NCBI RefSeq assembly: GCF_036699995.1
Contig: NZ_CP144906.1
Span: forward strand, 992,001 to 1,056,000
Source of the DNA: Clostridium beijerinckii
GTDB lineage: Bacteria > Bacillota > Clostridia > Clostridiales > Clostridiaceae
Reading direction: 5' to 3'
DNA: 64,000 nt
Position 1 is the stretch's first letter. Each line of letters starts with the position of its first letter. This document shows, one piece after another, positions 44,846 to 54,993 of the stretch. The translations under genes and the position numbers were made by a program. The notes beneath the pieces were generated by a model. That model was not told where the DNA came from. It saw only the letters and a list, made by a program, of their open reading frames with translations, and searched no databases.

Positions 44846-45913
44846 TTAAAGTAAAGTCATATTGAATTTTTTTTGTACTTGATTTATTATATCTAGCGCA
44901 AAATCATATTGAAGATTTGTTTTTGATGTCGCGTTTATTATTAAAGTTAAGAAAGCAGATTTATTGCACTTGTGAATATTCCTATAGTAGTCTCTTGATA
45001 TCCTCCAGTATTTTTGCGGAAAGCAAATATAAGAAATTAAGTAACGTAAATCTGAGTGTGTTAAAGGACACAATTCATTATAGACATCTAATATAGATAG
45101 AGCTAACTCAACATTCCATTTTGTGTTTTCTCGTTTAAGTAATCTTCGCATAAAATATGCTAGATCTTTTGCACTGTAATCTACTTTGCACTTATCAAAA
45201 TCTATCACCCAAGGATCTAGATCAGGAGGAAAAATTAGATTTTTGTTTACATAGTCACCATGGCATAAAGATTTACTTAATTCATTATTGTCAATTTTAT
45301 TTGATATGTCTAGAGAGAGTTTAGCAAGGCGTAAATTTGTATCAAAACTTGAAATAAATTGTCTTGAAAATGAATCTTTGTATTTAAACGATTCATTTGA
45401 TGCTTTAAGTAAATCTTCAAAATGTTTTAAGGTAGATATGTAATAATCCTCAAATCCTTCTTTTGCTGAACTTCCTAAAATAGGTTTAAATTTACGAGAT
45501 ACTGAATGAATCTCAGAGAGTTTTCTTACAGAGATTAAAACATGATCCAAATTATCGAAATTACATTTCTCACCCTCAATCCAAGGAGTTAAGATAAAAA
45601 GCATATCTCGATAAGATACAAATCTATTATTATCAATTGTAGGTAAAAGTTTTGAGACCCTAATATTATTTCTATATAGCCACTCAATGGCTGAATATAC
45701 ATATAGCAAGTCATTTAAATTATAATAAACTTTTTTTAGACAGTAATTTTTCTCTTTATAATTTACCCTATAAACTGCTCTTTGCTTATCAGTATCTTTA
45801 AATTTGATTATTGAAATCTGAGAGTTTTGTAAATTATAGTATGGTAAAACATTTTGTTTTATAATTTCTGGGGAAAGATTAGATTCTTGTAAAGATAAAA
45901 CTTCAGTACCCAT
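44846..45913 (-). CDS. CotS-family spore coat kinase-like protein
   Basis: A 355-residue protein of the CotS/CotI/YutH group, which has the aminoglycoside-phosphotransferase fold and is found in spore coats. The catalytic loop LCHGDYVNKNLIF and the metal-binding VIDFDKCKVDYSAKDLAYF segment are conserved, so kinase activity is possible. On the minus strand AAGGAGCG precedes the ATG. It stands alone against the local direction of transcription, and sporulation-specific expression is expected but no sigma K or sigma G promoter was identified. Confidence 0.85.
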   Translation of the reverse strand: MGTEVLSLQESNLSPEIIKQNVLPYYNLQNSQISIIKFKDTDKQRAVYRVNYKEKNYCLKKVYYNLNDLLYVYSAIEWLYRNNIRVSKLLPTIDNNRFVSYRDMLFILTPWIEGEKCNFDNLDHVLISVRKLSEIHSVSRKFKPILGSSAKEGFEDYYISTLKHFEDLLKASNESFKYKDSFSRQFISSFDTNLRLAKLSLDISNKIDNNELSKSLCHGDYVNKNLIFPPDLDPWVIDFDKCKVDYSAKDLAYFMRRLLKRENTKWNVELALSILDVYNELCPLTHSDLRYLISYICFPQKYWRISRDYYRNIHKCNKSAFLTLIINATSKTNLQYDFALDIINQVQKKFNMTLL

Positions 45914-46241
45914 AAATACGCTCCTTTATAAGGTGATTTTTATTGAATTTTTGTGATACAAGGTAAACTTTGATTGAAAGTTATACCTTAAGTAAACTCA
46001 ATATATTTTTAAAACTTTAATTAGTATATAGAAATATATATTAGTAAGATTTCTAGATTAAAAAAATTCCTAATTATTAAATAATATTAATTTAATTCTA
46101 GTATTAGACTAAAAATAATAAAAAATAAAAATTAATGAATATAAAGATAGTATTTTTTAGTTATTTGCAAATAATAAATATAGTTAATAAATAGAGGAAT
46201 ATAATGATATAGATAGAATACATAAAAAGAGGTGATAATAT
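45914..46241. other. Divergent region cotS-like / dgt
   Basis: About 330 bases, very AT-rich, holding the promoters of both genes and one dyad (listed separately). No gene seen. Confidence 0.45.
45960..45989. promoter_or_regulatory. Dyad in the cotS-like upstream region
   Basis: AAGGTA-AACTTT (45960-45971) and AAAGTTATACCTT (45977-45989) form a near-perfect inverted repeat with a 5-base centre and one unpaired base. It lies 46-76 bases upstream of the cotS-like start codon and could be an operator. Confidence 0.4.
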
Positions 46242-47267
46242 ATGAATGTAAGAGAAAAAATTCAAAATTTTGAAAGCTTGACATTAATTAAGGAAGCTGC
46301 TTTTTCAAAAAATTCTATTGGCAGAAAAATTAAAGAAGAAGATGATGATATTAGAACTTGTTATATGCTTGATAGAGATAGAATTATTCAAAGCAAATCA
46401 TTCAGGCGCCTCAAGCATAAAACACAAGTATATATAAAAACATTTGGAGATCATTATAGAACTAGATTAACTCATACATTAGAGGTATCTCAAGTTGCAA
46501 GAAATATTGGAGCCGGAATCGGATTAAATGAAAATTTAATTGAAGCTATAGCGTTAGGGCATGATCTTGGGCATGTTGCTTTTGCACACAATGGAGAAGA
46601 AGTGCTAAATGAATACTTAGAAGATGGATTCCGTCACAATGAACAAAGCGTTAGAGTTGTTACTAAACTTGAAAATAACGGGCAGGGACTTAATCTAACT
46701 GAAGAAGTAATTAATGGAATATTAAATCATAGTGGGCTTGGAAGCGTTAAAGATATAATTACATTAGAAGGAATAGTGGTGAAATTTAGCGATAAAATGG
46801 CGTACTTGAATCATGACATTGATGATTCTATAAGAGCAGGTTTATTAAGCAAAGAAGAGATTCCAAGAGAAATTGTTAGAGTATTGGGAGATACTTCAAA
46901 CGAAAGGTTAAATGTCTTAATTAAAGATTTTATAAAAAAATCAAATGATAATCTCAACAATGGGATAAAGGAAATTGGATTAAGTCCAGAAATAAGTGAA
47001 GCAATGACTGAACTTAGACAATTTATGTTTAAAAATATATATTTAGGGGATACATTAAAGGTTGAAAGAAATAAGGCGAAATTTGTTTTGAATCAATTAA
47101 TTAAACATTTTGAGGAAAATCCTCATGAGATGCCAGATATTTATATGAGCATAGCTAAAAACGAAGGCTTAAAACGAGGAGTTGCTGATTATGTGGCGGG
47201 AATGAGTGATGATTATTGCCTATCACTATTTAATAAAATATTTATCCCTAAGTTTGTAATAGATTAA
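46242..47267 (+). CDS. dgt: dGTPase-like HD-domain phosphohydrolase
   Basis: A 341-residue HD-superfamily protein like deoxyguanosine triphosphate triphosphohydrolase, which splits dNTPs to deoxynucleoside and tripolyphosphate. The metal residues are in RLTHTLEV and [14 protein letters not shown], with FRHNEQSVR and the [10 protein letters not shown] block upstream. It is shorter than E. coli Dgt (505) and matches the Firmicute subfamily whose substrate is less certain. AAAGAGGTGA precedes the ATG. Placement just before dnaG is conserved in clostridia and suggests a link with replication and nucleotide supply. Confidence 0.88.
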   Translation: MNVREKIQNFESLTLIKEAAFSKNSIGRKIKEEDDDIRTCYMLDRDRIIQSKSFRRLKHKTQVYIKTFGDHYRTRLTHTLEVSQVARNIGAGIGLNENLIEAIALGHDLGHVAFAHNGEEVLNEYLEDGFRHNEQSVRVVTKLENNGQGLNLTEEVINGILNHSGLGSVKDIITLEGIVVKFSDKMAYLNHDIDDSIRAGLLSKEEIPREIVRVLGDTSNERLNVLIKDFIKKSNDNLNNGIKEIGLSPEISEAMTELRQFMFKNIYLGDTLKVERNKAKFVLNQLIKHFEENPHEMPDIYMSIAKNEGLKRGVADYVAGMSDDYCLSLFNKIFIPKFVID

Positions 47268-47452
47268 TTATATATGAGATTCATGTCTTAGAAAGTTTAA
47301 AACTATAATGAATTTAATAATATTCTCAATGAATAAAGATTTGCAATAAAAAAAGAGGATTTTAAATTAATAAAAAGAATTACTTTAATATATAGTATTA
47401 TTCAATAAATATTATTTTATAACTGGTGAAACTTTAAATTAAAAAAATTAAT

Positions 47453-47481
47453 AGTTTTCTAATTATTTTAGAAGGAAAACT
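47453..47481 (+). promoter_or_regulatory. Hairpin in the dnaG leader
   Basis: AGTTTTC (47453-47459) pairs with GAAAACT (47475-47481), with TCTAA/TTAGA extending the stem inside. No T-run follows. It may be a leader structure or an mRNA-stability element; it lies 60 bases before dnaG. Confidence 0.35.
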
Positions 47482-47539
47482 CGTTATTATGTCGAATAAT
47501 ATATAATTGCCAAAAAAAGCAGAGGAAGGAGATGTCTCC

Positions 47540-49330
47540 TTGCAAATATCAGAAGAAGTTCTTGAAAGGATAAAAGAACAAAATGACATTGTTGATATTA
47601 TTTCAGAGGATGTAAGGCTAAAAAAATCAGGTAGAAATTTTATGGGATTATGTCCATTCCATAATGATAAATCTCCATCATTTAGTGTTTCAAGTGAAAA
47701 ACAGATATACAAATGTTTTTCATGTGGAGAAGCAGGAAATGTGCTTACGTTTGTTATGAAATATAAAAAACTCACTTTTGTAGAAGCTGCAAAGTATCTA
47801 GCAGATAAAGCTAATATTCCGCTACAGATAAAAGATAATGAAAATAGCGCAGTTTCTAGAAAGAAAGAAGTTTTATATAAAGTAAATGTTGAAACAGCTA
47901 GATATTATTTTGCTAATTTACAAAGAATTAAAATGGCAAAAGAGTATTTTTTGAAGAGAGGGATAAAAGAGGAAACCATAAAGAGATTTGGTTTAGGCTA
48001 CTCTCAAGATAGCTGGCATGGATTAACAAACTACTTAAGAACAAAAGGATATAAAGATAATCTGTTACTTGAAGCTGGATTGATTTCAAAAAGTGAGAAA
48101 TCAGGGAATGTTTATGATAAATTTAGAAATAGAGTAATGTTTCCCGTGTTTGATGTAAGAGGAAAAGTTATTGGATTTGGAGGTAGGGTTTTAGATGATT
48201 CAAAACCAAAATATTTAAATTCACCAGAGACCATGATTTTTCAAAAAGGGATAAATCTTTATGGATTAAATTTTGCAATTAAGAATAAGCTAAAAGAGGA
48301 TTACATTATTATAGTTGAAGGATATATGGATTTAATATCACTTCACCAATCTGGTATAACAAATGTTGTAGCATCACTTGGAACTGCACTTACAGTAAAC
48401 CAAGCAAGGCTTCTTAAAAGGTATGTTAATAAGGTAATAATTTCTTATGATGCTGATTTGGCTGGACAGACTGCTACCTTAAGAGGTCTAGAAATTTTAA
48501 GAGGTGCTGGATTTGATGTAAAAGTATTAATAGTACCGGATGGAAAAGATCCAGATGAGTTTGTGAGGAATCATGGAAAGGAGTCATTTCTGAAGTTGGC
48601 AAATGAAGCTCTTCCTTTAATTGAATATAGAATTAAGAAAGCAGCTGAAGGTATAAATCTAAATAGTGGAAATGATCTAGTAGAATATGGAGAAAAATTT
48701 GCAGAAATTCTAGCAGATCTAAATCCTATAGAAAAAGATGTATATATAAAGAAAATTTCAGAAGAAACAGCAATTAAAGAACAGGCATTATATGACTTAC
48801 TTTCACAAGTAATAACAAAAAAACAAAAAGAAGACAATTTTGTGAATAAAAAGGAATATTTTGGAACAAAATTATATGTAGAACCCGCATACTTAAAGGC
48901 CGAAAGAGCATTATTAAAATTAATGTTCAAAGATGAATTTTATGATGAGATTAAAAGCTCCATAAAATCAGGAGATTTTGTAATAGAATCACATAATAAA
49001 ATTTATTCATTAATATTACAAGGCAAAAGTGAGGATACTAATGATATAGGTAATATAGAATCCTATGTAGAAAGTAGATGTGACGACATAGAAAGTTCTA
49101 AAGAGTTGACCAAGATAAGGGAACATGAGATTTTAGATTTTACTGATAGAGATCGACTAATAAAAGATTATTTAAAAGAGGTAAGAAGCTTTAAACTTAA
49201 GCTGCAAATTGAGGATTTAAAGAAAAAGCAAAATAGGTTCGAAAAAGAGGGGAAAATTGAAGAATCTATAAAAATTGCAATAGAGCTTACTAAATTATCT
49301 GAAGCACTTAAAAAGGGAGAGAGAGGTTGA
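47540..49330 (+). CDS. dnaG: DNA primase DnaG
   Basis: A 596-residue primase that makes RNA primers at the fork. The N-terminal CHC2 zinc ribbon ([11 protein letters not shown]...CFSCGEAGN) is followed by the TOPRIM core with VEGYMD and SYDADLAGQ and a C-terminal DnaB-binding domain. I place the start at TTG 47540 ([16 protein letters not shown]) because AAGGAG (47526-47531) is 8 bases upstream; an in-frame TTG at 47507 has no such site. It forms the macromolecular-synthesis pair dnaG-rpoD. Confidence 0.96.
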   Translation: MQISEEVLERIKEQNDIVDIISEDVRLKKSGRNFMGLCPFHNDKSPSFSVSSEKQIYKCFSCGEAGNVLTFVMKYKKLTFVEAAKYLADKANIPLQIKDNENSAVSRKKEVLYKVNVETARYYFANLQRIKMAKEYFLKRGIKEETIKRFGLGYSQDSWHGLTNYLRTKGYKDNLLLEAGLISKSEKSGNVYDKFRNRVMFPVFDVRGKVIGFGGRVLDDSKPKYLNSPETMIFQKGINLYGLNFAIKNKLKEDYIIIVEGYMDLISLHQSGITNVVASLGTALTVNQARLLKRYVNKVIISYDADLAGQTATLRGLEILRGAGFDVKVLIVPDGKDPDEFVRNHGKESFLKLANEALPLIEYRIKKAAEGINLNSGNDLVEYGEKFAEILADLNPIEKDVYIKKISEETAIKEQALYDLLSQVITKKQKEDNFVNKKEYFGTKLYVEPAYLKAERALLKLMFKDEFYDEIKSSIKSGDFVIESHNKIYSLILQGKSEDTNDIGNIESYVESRCDDIESSKELTKIREHEILDFTDRDRLIKDYLKEVRSFKLKLQIEDLKKKQNRFEKEGKIEESIKIAIELTKLSEALKKGERG

Positions 49331-49359
49331 AGGTTATGACGGAAGGAGGCAATAATAAA

Positions 49360-50466
49360 ATGGAACAAAAAGCGAATGGAAAAGTAACAAAGCCAAAAGA
49401 CGATAAAAAAGATAAAAATGCTAAAATGGCGGCTGTAAAGGAATTAATTGACAAGGGTAAAAAGAATGGTTCGCTAACATATAAAGAAATTATGGAAGCT
49501 ATGGATCATATTGATTTAAGCCCAGAGCAAATAGAAAAGATATATGAAGTTTTGGAAATGACAGGTGTTGAAATAATAGGTGAAATTGCTGATACAGAAA
49601 CGGAAGAAGAAATTGATTTATCGGTCCCAGAAGGTATAGCTATAGATGATCCAGTTCGAATGTATTTAAAAGAAATTGGAAAAGTGCCTTTATTGTCTTC
49701 TGAACAGGAAATAACTTATGCGAAAGAAATTGAAGAAGGAAACCAAAAGGCTAAGAAAAAATTAGCTGAAGCAAATTTAAGATTAGTTGTAAGTATAGCT
49801 AAAAGATATGTTGGAAGAGGTATGTTATTCTTGGATTTAATTCAAGAAGGAAATTTAGGTCTTATCAAAGCTGTTGAAAAATTTGATTACAGAAAAGGAT
49901 ATAAATTTTCGACTTATGCTACATGGTGGATTAGGCAAGCAATAACAAGAGCAATAGCAGATCAAGCTAGAACAATAAGAATACCTGTTCATATGGTAGA
50001 AACTATAAATAAGCTTATTAGAGTACAAAGACAATTGCTCCAAGAATTAGGTAGAGATCCATTCCCAGAAGAAATCTCTAAGGTTATGGAACTTCCAGTA
50101 GATAAGGTTCGCGAAATTCAAAAAATTGCACAAGAACCAGTTTCGTTAGAAACTCCAATAGGTGAAGAAGAAGATTCTCATTTAGGAGACTTTATCCCAG
50201 ATGATGAAGCGCCAGCACCAGCTGAAGCAGCAGCATTTACAATGCTTAAGGAGCAATTAATAAATGTTTTAGATACATTAACTCCTAGAGAAGAAAAAGT
50301 ATTAAGATTAAGATTTGGACTTGATGATGGAAGAGCTAGAACACTTGAAGAAGTAGGGAAAGAGTTCAATGTTACTAGAGAAAGAATTAGACAAATTGAA
50401 GCAAAAGCTTTAAGAAAATTAAGACATCCGTCAAGAAGCAAGAAATTAAAAGATTATCTAGATTAG
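49360..50466 (+). CDS. rpoD: RNA polymerase sigma factor RpoD (SigA)
   Basis: The 368-residue primary sigma factor. The N-terminus is Lys-rich (region 1.1), region 1.2 has [17 protein letters not shown], region 2.4 has [17 protein letters not shown] and region 4.2 has [23 protein letters not shown] 49360 after AAGGAGG (49343-49349) is preferred to the TTG at 49327 that overlaps the end of dnaG. The length matches SigA of Bacillus (371). Cotranscribed with dnaG; a terminator follows. Confidence 0.98.
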   Translation: MEQKANGKVTKPKDDKKDKNAKMAAVKELIDKGKKNGSLTYKEIMEAMDHIDLSPEQIEKIYEVLEMTGVEIIGEIADTETEEEIDLSVPEGIAIDDPVRMYLKEIGKVPLLSSEQEITYAKEIEEGNQKAKKKLAEANLRLVVSIAKRYVGRGMLFLDLIQEGNLGLIKAVEKFDYRKGYKFSTYATWWIRQAITRAIADQARTIRIPVHMVETINKLIRVQRQLLQELGRDPFPEEISKVMELPVDKVREIQKIAQEPVSLETPIGEEEDSHLGDFIPDDEAPAPAEAAAFTMLKEQLINVLDTLTPREEKVLRLRFGLDDGRARTLEEVGKEFNVTRERIRQIEAKALRKLRHPSRSKKLKDYLD

Positions 50467-50473
50467 TAGCTAA

Positions 50474-50500
50474 AAGCACCTAAAATTAGGTGCTTCTTTT
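50474..50500 (+). terminator. Terminator after rpoD
   Basis: AAGCACCT pairs with AGGTGCTT around AAAATT, followed by CTTTT. Confidence 0.8.
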
Positions 50501-50543
50501 TAAATGTGAGTTAAATTTATAAGTAAGACAAAAAGAGGTAAAT

Positions 50544-51236
50544 ATGGAATTAAGTAAAAGACTAAAATGGATTATAGAAAAAATTAATAAAGTAGAAGTA
50601 ATAATGGATGTTGGAACAGACCATGGATATATACCAATATATTTAGTTAAACACGATATAGCTAAAAAAGTTATAGCATCAGATATTAATAAAGATCCAC
50701 TCAAAAAAGCTAAAATTAATGCAGCACTTGATGGAGTATTAGATAAGGTAGATTTAAGATTAGGTAGTGGTCTAGCTGTATTAAAAAATAAAGAAGCTCA
50801 AGCTGTAATAATTGCAGGAATGGGTGGTAATTTAATTAGGGATATATTAGAAAATGATTTAGATAAGGTAAAAAAATTAGAATATTTATTGCTTCAACCA
50901 GCACAAAACCCAGAAGTATTAAGAGAATATTTATATACTAATGATTATGAAATATTAGAAGAGGACATTTGCTTGGATGAAGACAAGTATTATGAGATAT
51001 TTAAAGTTAAGTATAAAAAAGGTGATTATATAAAATTAGATAATATATTTTATGAAATAAGCCCATTTATATTAAATAAAAAATTACCACTATTTAAATT
51101 ATATATAGAAAGTAAAATTGAAAAGAATGAAAAAGTAATGGATTTTATTAAAGATAATACTGAACATGCAATTTCAAGAAGAAATGAGTTAATAGAAAAA
51201 AATGAGAAGTTAAAGAAACTATTAAAAAGTTTTTAG
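50544..51236 (+). CDS. trmK: tRNA (adenine22-N1)-methyltransferase TrmK
   Basis: A 230-residue SAM-dependent enzyme making m1A22 in tRNA. The class-I SAM site is IMDVGTDHGYIPIYL (about residues 20-34), followed by ASDINKDPL and the IAGMGGNLIRDIL and LLQPAQNPEVLREYL motifs typical of TrmK. AAAGAGGT precedes the ATG. nif3 follows after 11 bases, the same pair (trmK-nif3) seen downstream of sigA in Bacillus. Confidence 0.94.
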   Translation: MELSKRLKWIIEKINKVEVIMDVGTDHGYIPIYLVKHDIAKKVIASDINKDPLKKAKINAALDGVLDKVDLRLGSGLAVLKNKEAQAVIIAGMGGNLIRDILENDLDKVKKLEYLLLQPAQNPEVLREYLYTNDYEILEEDICLDEDKYYEIFKVKYKKGDYIKLDNIFYEISPFILNKKLPLFKLYIESKIEKNEKVMDFIKDNTEHAISRRNELIEKNEKLKKLLKSF

Positions 51237-51247
51237 GCGGTGAGATT

Positions 51248-52039
51248 ATGGTCCAAGTAAAAGATATAGGAAGAGAAATAGAAAGATTTGCACCAAAGTT
51301 TTTAATGGAATCTTATGATAATGTTGGTCTAATGGTTGGAGATGAAGATAAGACTATAAACAAGGTTTTATTATCTTTAGATTGCACAAATGAAGTAATT
51401 GAGGAGGCAGTGGAGTTAAGATGTGAGCTAATAATAACTCATCACCCATTGCTATTTAAAAGACCTAAGAATATAGTTAAAGGAGATTTATTGGGGAACA
51501 AGTTGATAAATCTAATTAAAGAGGATATAGCTTTATACTCTTGCCATACCAATTTAGATAGTGCTAAAGGCGGGATTAATGAAACTATAGTTAGAATGTT
51601 AGGATTTGAGTCACAAGAAATTATTGAACCTAATGAATCTAATAATTATAAAGATGGTGGAATTGGAAGACTAGTTAAATTAGACGAAGAAATAATGTTA
51701 AATGATCTTATAGAAATTATTAAAAAAAATTTAAATATAAAAAATATGAGGATTGTCAGGGGAAAAAATAAAGTAAGGACAATAGCTATAATTAATGGAA
51801 GTGGGCAAGATTTCTTTTATAAAGCAAAAGATCTTGGTGCAGACTGTATAATAACAGGGGATACAACATATCATTTTGCATCAGATTTCAAAGAATTAGG
51901 TATAAGCATAATAGATGCAGGACATTTCTCAACAGAATACCTTGTATTTTTAAAAACATTGGATTTTTTAAGGGAAAAATTTAAAGATGTAGAGTTCATT
52001 GCTTCAAAAAAAAGTGAAGATCCTTATGAGTTTGTTTAA
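51248..52039 (+). CDS. Nif3-like dinuclear metal-centre protein (YqfO family)
   Basis: A 263-residue NIF3-family protein. Metal ligands are visible in ELIITHHPLLF (about residues 60-70), SCHTNLDSAKGGINE (about 98-112) and near the C-terminus DAGHFSTE. It is the short form without the inserted domain of B. subtilis YqfO (373). Some homologues are described as GTP cyclohydrolase-like, but the activity is unsettled. GGCGGTGAG lies before the ATG and it is coupled to trmK. Confidence 0.9.
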   Translation: MVQVKDIGREIERFAPKFLMESYDNVGLMVGDEDKTINKVLLSLDCTNEVIEEAVELRCELIITHHPLLFKRPKNIVKGDLLGNKLINLIKEDIALYSCHTNLDSAKGGINETIVRMLGFESQEIIEPNESNNYKDGGIGRLVKLDEEIMLNDLIEIIKKNLNIKNMRIVRGKNKVRTIAIINGSGQDFFYKAKDLGADCIITGDTTYHFASDFKELGISIIDAGHFSTEYLVFLKTLDFLREKFKDVEFIASKKSEDPYEFV

Positions 52040-52194
52040 TAAATTAATATTTAGTAAAACTTTATATTAGGCTATAACTGCACTAAATTATTTAAATGTT
52101 GAGTTCTAATGCATATAATTAATTGAAAAAGAGTTTACTAAAAAAATGAATAGGTGCATATACTAATATTGTAATAATAATTGTGTGGTGAATT

Positions 52195-52500
52195 ATGGGG
52201 AAAGATCATGATTTTAATAATAAAAATAGTGAAGATTTAAAAGATGACTTGAAAAATTTCTTTAAACATAGTAGAAAAACAATACGAAATTTTTTTAGGG
52301 GAGGAAGCAGAAGAAGTAAATATGGTGGATGGAATGGTAGATTTCCACCATTTTTTCCTAGCAAGAATCCTCTTTTATTTTTACTTTATCCTAAATTAAT
52401 TGTTGGTGGACTTATATTATTAACGCTGCTATTCTGTGGCGTAAGTTTATATGGAATAATAGTAATACTACTATTAATAATAATATTTTTTTTAATATAA
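52195..52500 (+). CDS. Small basic membrane protein, unknown
   Basis: A 101-residue protein with two parts: a charged N-terminus of 55 residues (RKTIRNFFRGGSRRSK, then a Gly/Phe/Pro stretch KYGGWNGRFPPFFP) and a hydrophobic C-terminal half with two membrane segments (about 62-80 and 84-101). ATG 52195 has only a modest ribosome binding site (GGTGA). It lies between nif3 and rnpB. I do not recognise the family; coding status rests on the non-random composition and clean frame. Confidence 0.55.
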   Translation: MGKDHDFNNKNSEDLKDDLKNFFKHSRKTIRNFFRGGSRRSKYGGWNGRFPPFFPSKNPLLFLLYPKLIVGGLILLTLLFCGVSLYGIIVILLLIIIFFLI

Positions 52501-52533
52501 CTATAATTTAGAAATGTTGTATAAAAAATATAT

Positions 52534-52562
52534 TTGCATATTAAAAAGATATATGTTAATAT
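52534..52562 (+). promoter_or_regulatory. Promoter of rnpB
   Basis: TTGCAT (52534-52539), 17 bases, TAATAT (52557-52562), ending 7 bases before the predicted 5' end of the RNA. Confidence 0.75.
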
Positions 52563-52568
52563 AGATTT

Positions 52569-52917
52569 TGCGAGTGAGACGTGCAATCGCTGCTAGACTT
52601 GATCTAGGAGAGGAAAGTCCGAGCTCCATAGGGCAGGGTGCTGGATAACGTCCAGTCAAGGCGACTTGAAGGAAAGTGCAACAGAGATATACCGCCTAAG
52701 TTTTACTTAGGTAAGGGTGGAAAGGTGATGGTAAGAGCTCACCAGCGTGATGGAGACTTCACGGCTATGTAAACCCCACTTGGAGCAAGACCGAATAGAG
52801 AGGCAATTAAAGGGGCTGCCCGTCCCGCCTCTGGGTGCGTCGCTTGAGCTTACTGGCAACAGTAGGCCTAGATAGATGATTGCTTAATACAGAACTCGGC
52901 TTATGGCTTATCTCGCA
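52569..52917 (+). ncRNA. rnpB: RNase P RNA (M1-type ribozyme)
   Basis: The catalytic RNA that cuts tRNA 5' leaders. Diagnostic universally conserved blocks are present in order: GAGGAAAGTCCGAGCTCC (about 52610-52627), CAACAGAGATATACCGCC near 52679, GGGTGGAAAGGTG with GTAAGAGCTCACC near 52714-52743, and ACAGAACTCGGCTTA near 52890. The ends pair as helix P1 (TGCGAG with CTCGCA). The length of about 349 nt and overall layout suggest the A type seen in clostridia; helix-by-helix folding was not done. A promoter and a T-run hairpin flank it. Confidence 0.96.
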
Positions 52918-52923
52918 TATGTA

Positions 52924-52988
52924 AAATAGGCAGTTGAGAGAATGGAAGGTTAATTTCTTCCGATATTCTTCCGACGGCTATTTTTTTT
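52924..52988 (+). terminator. Terminator after rnpB
   Basis: AATAG...CTATT closes a region that contains the GGAAG...CTTCC hairpin (about 52943-52960), followed by eight T residues (52981-52988). The outer stem is only 5 bp. Confidence 0.6.
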
Positions 52989-53028
52989 GTATTAATTTAC
53001 ATGAAGATATTTAATGATGTTGATTTTT

Positions 53029-53287
53029 TATAATATGTATAATCTTGATAGCTAAAAAGCTAGAGTTTAGAAATAGACTCTCATGTTGTTCATTGAATTA
53101 AGGTTTTTATATAGGTTATAAACAATATAATGATTTTTATGATAATATCTGGCTTGTACTATCGTATGGTTTAAGGGAAAATTCAATGAATTAAACTTTT
53201 TGAACCTGTAGTTTCAAAGTAGAAATAAAATATTTAAAAGAAACTTTGCTAAAAATCAAATGAGATTTTAGAGAAGTTTTTATTTTT
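53029..53287 (+). ncRNA. Candidate structured RNA (unconfirmed)
   Basis: TATAAT occurs twice (53029 and 53038). Then TAGCT-AAAA-AGCTA, a GAGTTTA...TAGACTC hairpin, and two related words TTCATTGAATTAA and TTCAATGAATTAA follow. The segment ends in an AAACTT...AAGTTT hairpin (about 53241-53279) with a T-rich run. The combination of promoter-like box, hairpins and terminator suggests a small RNA of up to about 240 nt, but no known family is recognised and the -35 region is poor. Confidence 0.3.
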
Positions 53288-53374
53288 TAAAATTAATGTA
53301 AATTCATATGGAAGGTAATGTTAATTAAATTTTAATTCACTCGGTAAAGATTAGAAGAACATAAAATAACAAAC

Positions 53375-53396
53375 AATAAACAGGAAATAGTTTATT
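53375..53396 (+). promoter_or_regulatory. Candidate operator upstream of the GPH transporter
   Basis: AATAAAC and GTTTATT form a perfect 7-bp inverted repeat 8 bases apart. The pattern resembles sites of ROK-type XylR repressors (AT-rich arms with GTTTA), but assignment to XylR is only inference. Confidence 0.4.
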
Positions 53397-53428
53397 TATT
53401 ATTGTTGCTAAATAACAGATAATTGAAA

Positions 53429-53443
53429 TGTAACCGATATACA
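53429..53443 (+). promoter_or_regulatory. cre-like site
   Basis: TGTAACCGATATACA resembles the catabolite-responsive element bound by CcpA: TGTAA, a central CG and an imperfect ATACA right arm. Carbon catabolite repression of a xyloside locus would be expected. Confidence 0.35.
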
Positions 53444-53550
53444 AATTATATGAAATACTAGTTTAAATATATTTTGTAAGGAGAGTAGAGGAAAACTGAT
53501 TTTCATTACAGGAATTGTAGGTTACATCTAAAATACTAGGAGGTAATTTT

Positions 53551-54942
53551 ATGAATCAAACTAAAAAGATAGATATAAGTATTTCTACAAGAGAAAAAAT
53601 CGGATATGGTTTTGGAGATTTTGCATGCAATCTTGTATATGCGAGCATATCTAGTTATTTACTGTTCTTTTATACTGATGTTTTTGGATTAACATCAAGT
53701 GCAGCGGCATTTATGTTTTTTATAGTTCGTATTTTGGATGCTGTTTCTGACCCACTTGTAGGAATGATTATCGATAAGACAAATACTAAATATGGTAAGT
53801 TTAGACCGTTTCTATTATATGGTGCAGTACCTTTCGCAATCTTAGCTATATTATGTTTTAGCACACCACAGCTAAGTGAAGGTGGAAAAATGATATATGC
53901 TTATGCAACATACATTGCTCTATCTGTTTGTTACACCTTTGTTAATGTTCCATATGGAGCTTTAACTTCAGCAATGACCAGAGATCAACATGAATCTGTT
54001 AGCATAACTACTTATAGAACATTTTTAGCAAACATAGGACAAGTTGTTGTCGCATTTTGTGTGCCATTATTAGCAGGCCAATTCTCAAAAACAATGAGCA
54101 TTGGACAAAGTTGGCAATTGACTATGGCTATAATAGCTATTATTGGAGGAATTTTATTACTAATCTGTTTTAAGTCTGTTGAAGAAAGAGTACAAGTCCC
54201 TGCATCACATACCAAAATAAAATTTAGTGATATCTTTGAGCAATTTAAAGTTAATAGTCCATTAGTAGTTTTAAGCGTATTTTTCTTTGTTATATATGGA
54301 GTAAAATCTGTTGTAAGTGCAACTGGAATCTATTATATAACTTATTATGTAGGTAAACCAGAGCTTGTTAAATGGTATTCAGCGGTCGGCACTTTTCCAG
54401 CATTATTAATTATTCCGTTTATACCTTGGCTAAGTAGAAAATTAACTAAAAAGCAACTTATGACATTATCAATAGCTACTGATATTATTGGAATGCTTGG
54501 ATTATTTTTATCACCAAGTAATTGGCTTGTTACAATATTTATTTCACGTGGAATTGCTTCAGTTGGAAATGGTATGATTAGTGCATTTATGTGGGCATTA
54601 ATTCCTGAAACTATTGAATATGGCGAATGGAAAACAAATAAACGTTTAGGTGGAATGATATATTCACTTGTATGTTTTTTCTTTAAATGTGGTAATGCTC
54701 TTGGTGGAATGATCCCAGGTATAGTTTTATCCATGAGTGGATATGTTGCAAAGCAAGCTCAAACACAAACAGCTCTTCATGGTATTCTTATTGCAACAGC
54801 AATCATTCCTATATGTTTATATAGTATATCAATTGTTTGTATGAGATTCTATAACTTAGATAAAGAAACTTATGCAAGAATTTCTAAAGAGTTAAGAGAA
54901 AGAAATGCAGCTGAATTGGAAAAAGAATTGATTTATGAATAA
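53551..54942 (+). CDS. GPH-family sugar (xyloside) cation symporter
   Basis: A 463-residue transporter with about 12 membrane segments of the glycoside-pentoside-hexuronide:cation family (MFS_2, as MelB and XynP). Signature parts are REKIGYGFGDFACNLVY at the start, RILDAVSDPLVGMIIDKT after helix 2 with the cation-site Asp residues, NVPYGALTSAMTRD, and WALIPETIEYGEW in the second half. AGGAGG precedes the ATG. Linkage to a GH43 beta-xylosidase suggests uptake of xylose-containing oligosaccharides. It is the only transporter in the locus. Confidence 0.9.
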   Translation: MNQTKKIDISISTREKIGYGFGDFACNLVYASISSYLLFFYTDVFGLTSSAAAFMFFIVRILDAVSDPLVGMIIDKTNTKYGKFRPFLLYGAVPFAILAILCFSTPQLSEGGKMIYAYATYIALSVCYTFVNVPYGALTSAMTRDQHESVSITTYRTFLANIGQVVVAFCVPLLAGQFSKTMSIGQSWQLTMAIIAIIGGILLLICFKSVEERVQVPASHTKIKFSDIFEQFKVNSPLVVLSVFFFVIYGVKSVVSATGIYYITYYVGKPELVKWYSAVGTFPALLIIPFIPWLSRKLTKKQLMTLSIATDIIGMLGLFLSPSNWLVTIFISRGIASVGNGMISAFMWALIPETIEYGEWKTNKRLGGMIYSLVCFFFKCGNALGGMIPGIVLSMSGYVAKQAQTQTALHGILIATAIIPICLYSISIVCMRFYNLDKETYARISKELRERNAAELEKELIYE

Positions 54943-54993
54943 GAATAATTTATTTATAGAAAAAAGATTAAATGAACAAAATTTATTATTATA

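Larger units (their letters stand above)
52989..53550 (+). other. Long intergenic region upstream of the sugar locus
   Basis: About 560 bases with no protein gene. It contains a series of small hairpins ending in a T-run (53029-53287, candidate RNA or leader remnant) and then the upstream control region of the GPH transporter with candidate operators (53375-53396 and 53429-53443). ATGTAACC (53428-53435) and GGTTACAT (53520-53527) are complementary and 84 bases apart. Confidence 0.5.
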
